Assembly: GCA_023055425.1 (NCBI GenBank)
Contig: JALGPY010000004.1
Coordinates: forward strand, 112,137,504 to 112,201,503
Reading direction: 5' to 3'
Length of the DNA: 64,000 nt
From: Linanthus parryae
Lineage: Eukaryota > Streptophyta > Magnoliopsida > Ericales > Polemoniaceae
In this document: one piece after another, positions 43,728-53,460 of the stretch
How the letters are laid out: every line of letters begins with the position of its first letter
Numbering within the stretch: position 1 is the first letter of the stretch
Translations under genes and position numbers: made by a program
The notes under the pieces: model-generated
Database searches by the model: none
What the model saw: the letters and a program-made list of their open reading frames with translations, nothing else
What the model was told of the DNA's origin: nothing

Positions 43728-44345
43728 CACAGTGTGGAGTCGGTTTGTTCCGGTATTAACACGGCTCTAGCGCGAGTCGATCAAGTGGGGAGTCGGTTTA
43801 TTCCGGTTTTAACATGGTTCAAACACAAGTTTATTGCTAGTGTGGAGTCGGTTTATTTGGGGTATTAACACCCATTTCCGTAGAGAACAAGTGCCGGACC
43901 GAGTCATTAATCACTGCGAAAAGCCTTGTGAAGATACAGGGGCCGGACCGAGTCGTTGAACATTGTGAACGCCCTCGCGAAGATGCAGGTGTCGGACCGA
44001 GTCTCTGAACACTGCGTGAAACCCTCTGAAATAAGGAAAAAATCTTCAAAAACCACCATGGAGAAGACACAGTGTGGAGTCGGTTTATTCCGGTGTTAAC
44101 ACGGCTCTAGCGCAAGTTGGACGAGTGTGGAGTCGGTTTATTCCGGTATTAACACGACTCTGATACAAGTTGAACAAGTGTGGAGTCATTTTATTCCGGT
44201 GTTAACACGGCTCTCGAAGAGAAAGGTGCCAGACCGAGTCGTTGAACACTATGAACACCCTTGCAAAGATGCAGGTGCCGGACCAAGTCGTTGAACACTA
44301 CGAACACCCTTGCAAAGAAGAAGGTGCCGGACCGAGTTGTTGAAC
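43728..44345 (+). repeat. Minisatellite array 3: two interleaved 53-bp and 49-bp families
   Basis: One unit contains GTGTGGAGTCGGTTTATTCC (about 43732, 43787, 43841, 44072, 44125, 44178; period about 53). The other contains GCCGGACCGAGTCGTTGAAC (about 43893, 43942, 43991, 44228, 44277, 44325; period 49). The two families alternate in blocks of three: A, B, A, B. Confidence 0.88.
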
Positions 44346-45394
44346 ACTGTACAAAACCCAATAAGAAGCACAAACCAATTAACTGACCACTAGAAGGGCT
44401 TTGGACGGAGACCTGAAAAATTATGACCAAAGAAAAAGCATAAAAGAAAACAAGCAAAACAAAACGGACAAACAAGATGTAACATGTCATGCATAAACAA
44501 GTTTGACATCCATATGTATCAAGTACATGCGCGCTGGAAAAGAAGAAGGAGAGATGTGGTTACCTCGGCCGAAGCTGGTTGTTTGAGGTAGAATCCGAGG
44601 AAGAAAGGCTCACTATCTCGCAAGGCATAGTCGCGATTGAACAAAGTTAACACTACTTGCAACATCGCATTAGCAGCTAGAACACAACGACATATATAAT
44701 GGTGCTTCCCGAGGGAAAGCAAGGGTAGAATGCATGACAAATCAGGATCACAGCTTTGTTTCGTCCAAACAATAAGAAGCGAATAAATAATAACAGCAGC
44801 AGTGCTCTAATGGTTATCCAACGCCGGTTGAAGTTGTGTGGGAAACTACAGCGGTCGGAGAACGGAAGCAATTTGTGACATGTTAATAATTAAAAGGCAA
44901 CAATAACAACCCCGGAAAGAACAACACGGGCTGCCCGATAAAGTTGAGAGCACAACTGGCCGGTGAAGCCTCGACCTTTAATGGAGAATGATGAATATGA
45001 AAGAATAAAAAACGGACAAAGAGAAGAGCGGAGTGTCTACCTCTTACTGAATGACGACCATGAAAACCGCGGGAGCTTCTAAGACCTTGTCTTCTTCAGG
45101 TGAGTTCATTGTTGAGCCTATAAGAAAGGTGCAAACGGCAACAACAAAACAACTATTCAGATAAGTTGCTGATGATGAGCTAAAAGATTCATAGTCCATG
45201 GAATATTGTAATGCCAATATGATGTATATGCATGAACATGCAAAAGTACTGAACTAGCCATGAGAAGATTGCTAGACTAATGAATAATGAAGCAATTAAG
45301 CAAACATGCTTTGGTCATCAGTTATGCTTTTATAGAAATTTCTGATGCGGTTTCTTAACGAAGAAGCAATCCTATGAGCCTAAGAAAGATCATT
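44346..45394. other. Unassigned sequence after the minisatellites
   Basis: This may be the remaining internal region of the gypsy-like element, but no second LTR, polypurine tract or coding domain could be recognised. It ends where the duplicated exon 1 begins. Confidence 0.35.
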
Positions 45395-45692
45395 CCTGAT
45401 GTGAAGGAGACGAAGTTGGGAGAAGTGTGATTGTGGGTTTGGAATTGAGATGGGAATTGGGCCAGTGACGACGAATTCAAACGCAGACACAAATATGGCG
45501 ATGGAGAGATAAAAGATGTTGCAGCCATTTCTCTTCTCTTGTAGACGAAGAGCGAGAGAGGGGTCACTGGAACTGCACTCGCAGACAGTCTCGCAGCAAC
45601 TCTCTTCTTACGAGAGCCTTGACCAATCAAACTTTATTGTTCCACTCGTGACCTTGAAAGGTTTGCGATATTTCAACCAAGTCCTGCACCTT
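45395..45692 (-). pseudogene. Duplicated promoter and exon 1 of the YaaW-like gene
   Basis: The sequence matches 38666-38940 with small indels. The start codon is retained (45528-45526) and reads MAATSFISPSPYLCLRLNSS, SLAQFPSQFQTHNHTS, PNFVSF, after which the homology stops and the frame ends at 45355. No other exon of the gene follows, so this is a fragment in the same orientation as the parent. It could still act as a promoter. Confidence 0.8.
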
Positions 45693-45734
45693 TTTTTTTG
45701 TGAAACTTTAACTTCAACTAATTAAGGATGAACT

Positions 45735-48700
45735 TTTTTTTTTTTTGAGGAACCAAAGAAGGGAAGTCACTCCCAAAAGATCACCGTTGTGTACATGATG
45801 CGCCCAATCTGGCGTTTGCGAATAATAGCTAATGTCATCCTCTACCAAAGCTCTACTAGCCACTAAGTGAGCAAAGGCATTACCTTCTCTAAAAACATGA
45901 GAGAAAAAAACTTCCTGAAAACTTGCTAACAAAGTTTTGCATTCCAAGAGTATTTCCTTCAAATCTGAGATAGCACCTTGCTTTCGAAATAGGTCCGGTC
46001 TTTCGTTCCGAAGCAATAAGATAGCAGTCCGGTTGTCGGACTCCACGTAGATTCGCTGCCTTCCTAGTTTCAACGCCATTGTCAGGCCTTCCGAAAGTGC
46101 ACATAGCTCTCCAAGCAGCGGTGATCTTTGCCAGGGAATACGCCGCTGCCTAGCCGCCACGAAGCCTCCGAACTCGTCTCTGATCACTATGCCGATTCCA
46201 GTGGCAGGATTATACTCTTTCCATGCCGCATCGCCATTAATTTTAACAAAACCTTGCGGAGGTGTCGTCCAGATGCTGCTGCTGTTTCCACTGGGAGGTG
46301 GTCCTACTTCTTCAAGTTTACCAGTTATTTGAGCTTCAGAGTACCACTGGAGATACTCCTTACAACTGGAAGCAACATTCTCAAGTGAAATGTCCTTGAA
46401 ATTGAACACTTTGTCATTCCGGTTCCGCCATATCGCCCAACAAGTCGCCGCAAAAATCATACAATTGTTCTTGCTTTCTGACAAAAAGAACTGCACCATC
46501 CAGTCGCGAAAATCATCTCTCTTATGCTTGAGAAGATCCTCTCCTAGCATTATTCTCCAAATCTCCTGAGAATGCACGCAACCACCAAATAAATGGTTGA
46601 TACTTTCGGCTTCTACATGACAAAGCCTGCATTGAGTCGAGACATCCACACCACGAGCTCTGAGTTTGCAGGCTACTGGAAGAGAAGAGAGCCAAACCCG
46701 CCAGCATGGGATTAAAAGCTTCTTTGGGAGTTTGAGATTCCACAGTTTGTTAAGCCACGGGCCATTTGAGAAGGAACCCTAGGAGGAAGGGTTGTGACTA
46801 GAAACCTTCCTTTGAGCCTTGTAGCTGGTTTTAACTGTGTAATTGCCATCATCCGAATATGCCCAATAAGGAGTGTCAGCCACCTCATTAGGCACAATAG
46901 GAACTTTCAGTACTTCATCAACGTCGACCTGCCACAGAATTTCTCGAACTCTTTCTTCATTCCAAGAGTTTGATTCTTCGTTGATGAGCTCATTAACTGT
47001 CATCTCCTCGGCATTGGGAGGGCACGTAGTGATAGGCTGGAAGGTGTCCGGTCGCTTCAACCACTTGTCACGGAAAATCTTCACCTTCCTACCATCTTTA
47101 ATCTTCCAAATCAACCCCCGCTTCAATAAATCTCTTCCAGCAAGTATACTTCGGAACGCATATGAGATTTGTGTCGATTTCTTCAATTTAAGGTCAAGCA
47201 GAGAACAATCCCGAAAGTACTTTGCTTTGAATACACGGCACACCAATGAGTCTGGCTGTTGTAAGAATCTCCAAGTGTGTTTTGCAAGCATCGCCTTATT
47301 GAAATCCTGAAAGTCTCGAAAGCCCAGACCACCATTCTCTCGATATTCCTTTAGCTTGTCCCATGCGATCCAGTGAATTTTCCTCTTGTGCTCATCTCCT
47401 CCCCACCAGAATTGTCGAATTACTCTCTCTAGATCTTGACAAGTTCTTGCCGGTAACAAAAAACAACTCATAGTGTAGTTCGGAACTGCTTGGACCACTG
47501 CTTTGATCAAGACTTCTTTGCCAATAGTAGAAAGTGATGTTCCTTTCCAACCTTTCATCTTATTGTAAACTCTTTCAACTAGTGGGCTAAAGGTAGATGT
47601 TTTACTTCTCCCTATCTGGGTAGGCAAACCCAAATAGTTGTCAAACTGGGTTACCAGTTGCACTCCACACAAAGCTCCAAGCGTGGCTCGGTCTTCTTCT
47701 CCTACATTGTCCGAGAAGCAAACTGATGACTTTTGGAAGTTGAGTACTTGACCCGAAGCAATCTCATACTCGTGCAAGATATCTCTAAGGGACTGAATCT
47801 CATCCGGTTTGGCCTTCGCAAACAGTAGACTGTCATCTGCGAAGAAAAGATGTGACACTATAGGTCCCCCTCTCGATGCTCTAATGCCTGAAATTTTACC
47901 TTCCTGCACCGCAGCTGTTAGATAACGAGATAAAGTTTCGCTAACCAAAAGAAAAAGATAAGGGGAGAGGGGACAGCCCTGACGAAGTCCTCTTTCTGGA
48001 ATTATCTGACCCTGAACTTCACCGTTAACAATAAGACTGTAGGATACTGTTGTAATGCACTTCATAACAATCGCAATCCAGCGTGACCCGAACCCATTCT
48101 TTCCATGACAGCACTGAGAAAAACCCATTCCACTCTATCATAAGCTTTACTCATATCGGCTTTGAGCGCAAAGAAACCAGTTTTACCCTTCTTTCTGTTC
48201 TTCATAGTGTGCATGAGTTCGAACGCAGTTAAGATATTATCTGTAATCAATCGGCCCGGGACAAAAGCAGATTGATTCTCCGAAATAATAGAGTCCAGGA
48301 TTAACTTCAGTCGGTTAGCCATAACTTTCGTAACAATTTTATAAATCGTAGAGCAGAGGCTAATGGGACGTAAATCAGAGGACTTTCTAACCTGCTTAAT
48401 CTTCGGAATAAGCGCAATTAGAGTATGATTGTACTGCGAAATCTCACCGCCATGGTTGAGGATGTCAAGACAAAGCTTCTCTACCTCTCCGCCTACCAGA
48501 GGCCAGAAACGATGGAAGAACGCTGCCGGGAATCCGTCTGGACCAGGGGCTTTGGACGGAGAAAGCTGATTAGCGGCTGCCCGGACTTCTTCGACTGTAA
48601 AGAGAGCATCAAGTGACTCCCTTTGATCAAGGGAAAGGAGATCCTCGACTCCCCTTAGAACAGGTTCCATTTGGGTACTCTGTGGAACAGAGGTAGTAAA

Positions 48701-49897
48701 GATGCCCTTGAAATAATCTTCCAGTACTCTAGTTACTTGTTGTTTATCTGTCTGCCAGTTTCCGTCTTGATCTTCCAATCCTTCAATTCTATTCCTGTTG
48801 CGTCTGATAGAGGCCTTACGATGAAAAAACTTCGTATTTTGATCACATTTTCTCATCCAATCAACACGAGACCGTTGCCGCCACATCTCTTCTTCCTGAA
48901 GAAGAATCTGCAAAATCGAGCCACGGATAACCTTTGCTTCCGCAACAACAGCCGCACACTGCACACCTTCGGTTAGAAAGGCAAGTCGAGAACGTAGTTG
49001 TTTCAGCCGAGTCTTGACACTACCAAAAACTGTCCTATTCCACGAGGATAGGGTCGAAGCTAGGTCTCTGAGCTTCCCATGTACCGGCATGTTCGTCTCA
49101 GTCCACTTTTCGTTTACTAAAGTGGTACACCTCTGATCTTGCATCCACAAAGTTTCAAAGTGAAAACGTCTATTAACTTGAACGTTTCTCTGAATACCTG
49201 AATTCCAAGCCACCTGAAGTGGAACATGATCTGATACTTCAGCTATCAGATGGTCCACCTTGCCCCAACCGAAACAATCATTCCAGTTGTCAGTCACTAA
49301 ACATCTGTCAAGCCTGTCTCTGATAGTCATCTCGTCACTCTGGTTGTTCGTCCAAGTGTACCTGACACATGAGAACCCCAAATCGCGCAACTGTAAGCGA
49401 TGAATCACACCGCTGAAGCCCTCTATCTGACTAAAGGAGACAGTTCTTCCTCCTTCCTTGTCTAAAATAGATGAAAAGGCATTAAAGTTGCCAACTACAC
49501 ACCAAGGCTGTCCCTGTGGTCTTAGACGCTCCAACAAGATCCAAGAATTATGTCGCTGACTCCTATCCGGATCCCCGTAGAAGCCTGTCAGATATCCATG
49601 CTTTGATTCACTAGGAATAGAGAAAAATCCATGAATAAAATGCTTAGACGCCTTTGCTAGAGAAAAACTCACATCATCATCCCATAACAGAGCTAGGCCT
49701 CCCCTTCTATCTTCACAATCGTGGAAGATACCATTCCGGAATCCCAACCTGTCTCTGATTCGGATCATCTCCGTTGCATACAACTTTGTCTCCATTAAGA
49801 AGACGATGTTGGGCTTCTGCCTCCTTACGAGATCGCAAAGAGAAATAACGCTACGGGGGTTCCCAAGCCCCCGCACGTTCCAGCTGAGGAGACTCAT
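45735..49897 (-). pseudogene. LINE ORF2: endonuclease, reverse transcriptase, zf-RVT, RNase H; one frameshift, one stop
   Basis: From ATG 49897: an APE-type endonuclease (LLSWNVRGLGNPRS, METKL, EVSDHVPLQV), the RT (SKAPGPDGFPAAFF, LRPISLCSTIYKIVTKVMAN, QSAFVPGRLITDN, ADMSKAYDRVEW), then a frameshift near 48085, GLRQGCPLSPYLF, FFADDSLLFAK (catalytic, near 47840), LGLPTQIGR, a TAG at 46779-46781, zf-RVT (CRLCHVEAESINHLF) and RNase H (GDAAWKEYNPATGIGIV, RIYVESDN). The RT part after the frameshift and the RNase H part are in one frame. Oddities: the endonuclease GDFN motif reads GNFN, which removes an expected metal-site aspartate, and the frame runs into the poly(A) without its own stop. It would encode about 1390 residues if unbroken. 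Confidence 0.9.
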
Positions 49898-51369
49898 TGC
49901 AGCTGGCCGGACTGCATCGCAGCCTCAGCCAAAGAACTGTTTGGGTTTTTTAAGGCGACCCCTTCCTGTAACGGAATCCGCGTTGCAGCAACCTGTTGTG
50001 GTTTTGACATTGTAACCCCCTCCTCCTTGGTAACCAAAGGGTTCTTGTGAGTCGTGTGATTTGCTTTAACGTTGGGTTTTTTCCCTAGACTGTTGTTCCG
50101 TACGGGAGTGGCATTAAAACTTGTTTTACCACCTCGGGTTCCTCCACGGCCTTGACCACACCCACCAGATGCATTGTTTGTGCTTCCTCGTCCTGAACCT
50201 GCGTTTCCAGTTCCTCGTCCAGCAGTTTGTGGCCTTCCTTCGGTCTTCTCAGTAGGCACTGGACTGAGATTGGCATCATCAACCTTCCTTTTAGCCCCTG
50301 ATGCATTCTGCCCCAAAGCAACCGCTGTGCCCTTCGCTTTTTCCCCAGTTGAGAACCTCGCTGAGTTTTCGAGAGTGGCCAGGGGATTCTTGAACATTTG
50401 AATCTCAGTTTCTGTGTTGTCCTCTACTCCAGAAACTTTATCACCGAGTACTGCTTCTTCTCCGGCTTCTGCGCTGAACTCACCCTCGGAACCCTCCATG
50501 TTTTCGACACCCATGTCAGACCCCTGCTTCGATTTAATCTCATCTTCCATCTCTTCCGGCATGTCAGGGCTCTCGTTGAAGACATCAACTAATCGCTTCT
50601 TGGGGGGAGGTTTGAACACTAACCACTCCCCGTATCCAGGATGATTCTGAGTCTTTTCGATATCAGTTCTCATCATGCAATCTTCACCGACATGGGTGAT
50701 CATTCCACACCAGTGACAAAGGCATGAAACCCTTTCGAACTTATAATCCAGCCACTTCTTTTTCCCCAGTACTTCAATGTTACGTCCCCTCCGCAAGGGT
50801 TTGTTGATATCAATTCTTACTCTAGCACGCATATAATCTCCACCCGACCCCGATGAAATCTTAGGATCAGTAGCAAGAATTGTCCCCATAGTCTTGAGAA
50901 CTTTACGCAAATCTTCATTGGTTTGATGATAGATAGGTAAATTCTTTACCTGTACCCACACGTCGATTGTGTCGAAGGAGACTTTATCTGTATCATCGGC
51001 TAAATCCCACGGCTTAAGCAGCAGCAGATTGTCGTCGAATATCCAAGGGCCCCCCGCGAACACTGCTTCCAGATCTGTTTTGTTTGGAAACTGGAAAACA
51101 AAAGTTTTTGACCCAGTTTCGTGGATGCTGATCTCTTCTCCACCCGGCCAAATCTTTTTGAAGAGAAGTTTCATCGCCCAAATATTAAACCTCACAGGAA
51201 GAAGGAACTTACCGATGAGGCATGGACCCCTGCCGTTGATCGCCGCTAAACTGTACTCTGTGTCGAATATCTCGACTTCTTCTTCCTCCAGAGTAAGCTT
51301 TCCGAAGTCCAGAGCTGAACCTAGTGATGCCATAGTGATCGTCGAAGGCCTGCACCTGTGTTGCTGCAA
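49894..51369 (-). CDS. LINE ORF1 (DUF4283-type RNA-binding, CCHC knuckle), 491 aa
   Basis: The frame is intact from ATG 51369 to TGA 49896-49894. Residues about 30-210 are typical of plant LINE ORF1/DUF4283 proteins (GPCLIGKFLLPVRFNIWAMK, VFQFPNKTDLEAVFAGGPWI, LLLLKPWD, VWVQVKNLPI). A zinc knuckle of CX2CX4HX4C form (CHWCGMITHVGEDC) lies near residue 240. The C-terminal half is Gly/Asn/Lys-rich and disordered. In L1-type elements this protein coats the RNA for retrotransposition. The stop overlaps the start of ORF2 (ATGA). The first in-frame ATG is weakly placed; a second Met (MASLGSALDFGKLTLEEEEV) at residue 13 is the more likely start by comparison with related ORF1 proteins. Confidence 0.88.
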   Translation of the reverse strand: MQQHRCRPSTITMASLGSALDFGKLTLEEEEVEIFDTEYSLAAINGRGPCLIGKFLLPVRFNIWAMKLLFKKIWPGGEEISIHETGSKTFVFQFPNKTDLEAVFAGGPWIFDDNLLLLKPWDLADDTDKVSFDTIDVWVQVKNLPIYHQTNEDLRKVLKTMGTILATDPKISSGSGGDYMRARVRIDINKPLRRGRNIEVLGKKKWLDYKFERVSCLCHWCGMITHVGEDCMMRTDIEKTQNHPGYGEWLVFKPPPKKRLVDVFNESPDMPEEMEDEIKSKQGSDMGVENMEGSEGEFSAEAGEEAVLGDKVSGVEDNTETEIQMFKNPLATLENSARFSTGEKAKGTAVALGQNASGAKRKVDDANLSPVPTEKTEGRPQTAGRGTGNAGSGRGSTNNASGGCGQGRGGTRGGKTSFNATPVRNNSLGKKPNVKANHTTHKNPLVTKEEGVTMSKPQQVAATRIPLQEGVALKNPNSSLAEAAMQSGQLQ

Positions 51370-51560
51370 GAACGCCGGCCGAAACTCTACCAGAGCCCGT
51401 CGAAAAAAGTCCTGCCCTAATCGCCTCCGAACTTTACGGAGAAAAGTAACCTAGCGAAAAACTTATAAGGATGAACTAATTAAGGATGAGGACAGTATTT
51501 GTTGATACAAAAAATCCTATCGTGAATATGCTGAATTTCTTTTCGTCTGACGAACTTAAT

Positions 51561-52005
51561 GGGCTCGTTTGGAAAGAATTAATTATTGGATTACTTAATT
51601 ATCAAAAATCTGGAGGTAAAATGTAGATTTCGCGGGTTCCGACCCGGATCCGGTTGGGGCCGACCTGAATCCGGATGGGGCTGACCCGGGTCCGGTCGAC
51701 AAAAAAGATCTCGGTTAGTATTTTTTTTAGCACAGGTATCAATTTGTGGTTTGTTAGTCTGTGTCAAACCGGATCCGGTTGGGTCATAACCGGATCCGGT
51801 TAGTCTAAACCCGGATTTGTTCACGTGGTTGAGAATATATTTAAAAAAAAAATCCGGAAAAAAAAAATTCGGATCCGGATTATAAAGTACCCAGATCCGG
51901 GTAATTCCAAAAATAATATAATCTATCCATCTTTGCCAAACGGATTAGATTAATTATCAAAATTTAATAAATTAATCCAATAATTCAACTTTCCCAAACA
52001 AGGCC
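51561..52005. mobile_element. Harbinger-like MITE, 445 bp
   Basis: The ends GGGCTCGTTTGGAAAG and CTTTCCCAAACAAGGCC are inverted repeats that continue inward for about 50 imperfect bases (ATTATTGGATTA). AAT stands on both sides (51558-51560, 52006-52008). The interior has repeated CCGGATCCGG words in both orientations, which could fold into a long hairpin. Confidence 0.7.
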
Positions 52006-52008
52006 AAT

Positions 52009-53460
52009 GATAGAATCAAAGAGACTGTTGTCATAACGGATATCTTCAATCAACGTACTAATAATGTAGTTTGACACCCTATTATGGAGATTAAAAACTG
52101 TAGTGAGAGAGTCAGTTAAGATTTCAACATCTTCATATACGTAAGAGATCGCATCCCTTTCATTGCTTTTGATAAACCAAACGTTTCCGCTTGCAACAGA
52201 GAGTCTGTTTTGAAACATGCATATCCATCTTAAAGGGTTTGATTGGTTCGCATCCAAGCTGTTGTGCTCTAACCATTTTTGTTCCAGGATGCATCAATTA
52301 GAAAGGAAGTCCTATGAAGATTAAGATTCCCTTTCTTCCATTCGATTTCAGTGTGCTCCGGTAATTTTTCCTTGGTTGAACAACATGAGGATCTTTGGTT
52401 GGTTCCAAACTGAGTATTAGAGTTAATTTGACCAAGGGTTACAAGCGAAGCTATAGGAGTAATTGAACCATTTTTGTTCATCACCATTTCATTTCGATGT
52501 AATCAGATCTGTCGCATCGTGAGGAGGAAAGAGATCATAACCTCGAAACAATTCAAAGAACAAAAGAGACAGTGCAGATAGTCAGCGAAAATGGGCGACA
52601 TGCCAGATTGGATTCTAAGTCCCAGTTGAGATCCAAACCAAATAGCTCTTGAAGAAGGACAAAAGAAGAAACAATGAAAAAGATATTCATCATGGAGATT
52701 GCATCTTCGACAGATAACCGAATTAATAGGACAGTTGCAGTGATTGAGCACTTGCAGAACAGGAAGGGCATTACGAAGTAATTTCCAGAAGAAGGAACTT
52801 AACTTAGGCTGCGGTTTACAAAGCCGAATCTCCTTCCAAAGTTTGAGAGCAGAGTATATCATAAAAGGCAACGGATTATCAGTCTATGCTTTAAAGCAAA
52901 GATATTCGGATTTGACTGAATAAATTCCATTAGGATTGAGAGGCCAATTAAGTTTGTGCGGTTGATAAGAGCTTGGAATATAGATTGAAATGATTTTTGT
53001 GGTAAGTTGAGAACCAAAAAAATTGTTGAACAATATAATGTTTCCAATTTTTTTCCTCTTGATCAATGAAGTTACTCACTGTTAAATTCGGAAAAGTACT
53101 GTTTCAGATAAGCTGGGAGCTTGAAGGAAGAATCAGGAATCCAGTTACCCGTGAAGGGATCATTGGAATAGTCATTTCCAAGAGTCCAGGTCGTATGCTT
53201 TTTTAGTAGAGATTTCCCCCACGTAATACTTTTCCATCCCCATGACGCCGTCGACGGGGCATTCGAACATAAAAAATGCTTGCCTTCACCATATTTTCCC
53301 ATTATCACCCTTGCTAGTAAACTGGATGGGTTGCTGTGAATTCTAAATGCTGTTTTTGCAAGTAAGGCCTGATTCTGCTACTGTAGATCCCTAAAACCTA
53401 AATCTCATTCCGATATGGGTTTACATAAGAGAGACTATTTCCGCCATCTTATGTCTTTGC
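52009..53460 (-). pseudogene. LINE 3' part (zf-RVT, RNase H), heavily decayed
   Basis: In minus-strand order: ASWGWKSITWGKSLLKK (the segment between RT and zinc region, near 53240), zf-RVT remnants (KPQPKLSSFFWKLLRNALPV, CPINSVICRRC, 52650-52850) and RNase H remnants (near 52030-52250). RT is absent. It differs from the other LINEs in the window and is older by its number of breaks. Confidence 0.7.

Larger units (their letters stand above)
45735..51464 (-). mobile_element. Nearly full-length L1-type LINE with 12-bp target-site duplication
   Basis: The element has ORF1, ORF2 and a poly(A) tail (poly-T on plus, 45734-45746). TAAGGATGAACT stands at both ends (45723-45734 and 51465-51476), as expected for target-primed insertion. 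The 5' end lies about 95 bases before ORF1, so it is full length or close to it. Only one frameshift and one stop interrupt ORF2, which points to fairly recent insertion. Confidence 0.9.

Noticed and set aside
43221..43868. Four overlapping open frames of about 90-120 codons
   Set aside because: Frame rotation through a 61-bp repeat explains all of them.
44519..44740. 73-codon minus-strand frame with a smooth hydrophobic/polar pattern
   Set aside because: It looked exon-like but I could find no flanking exons or family resemblance.
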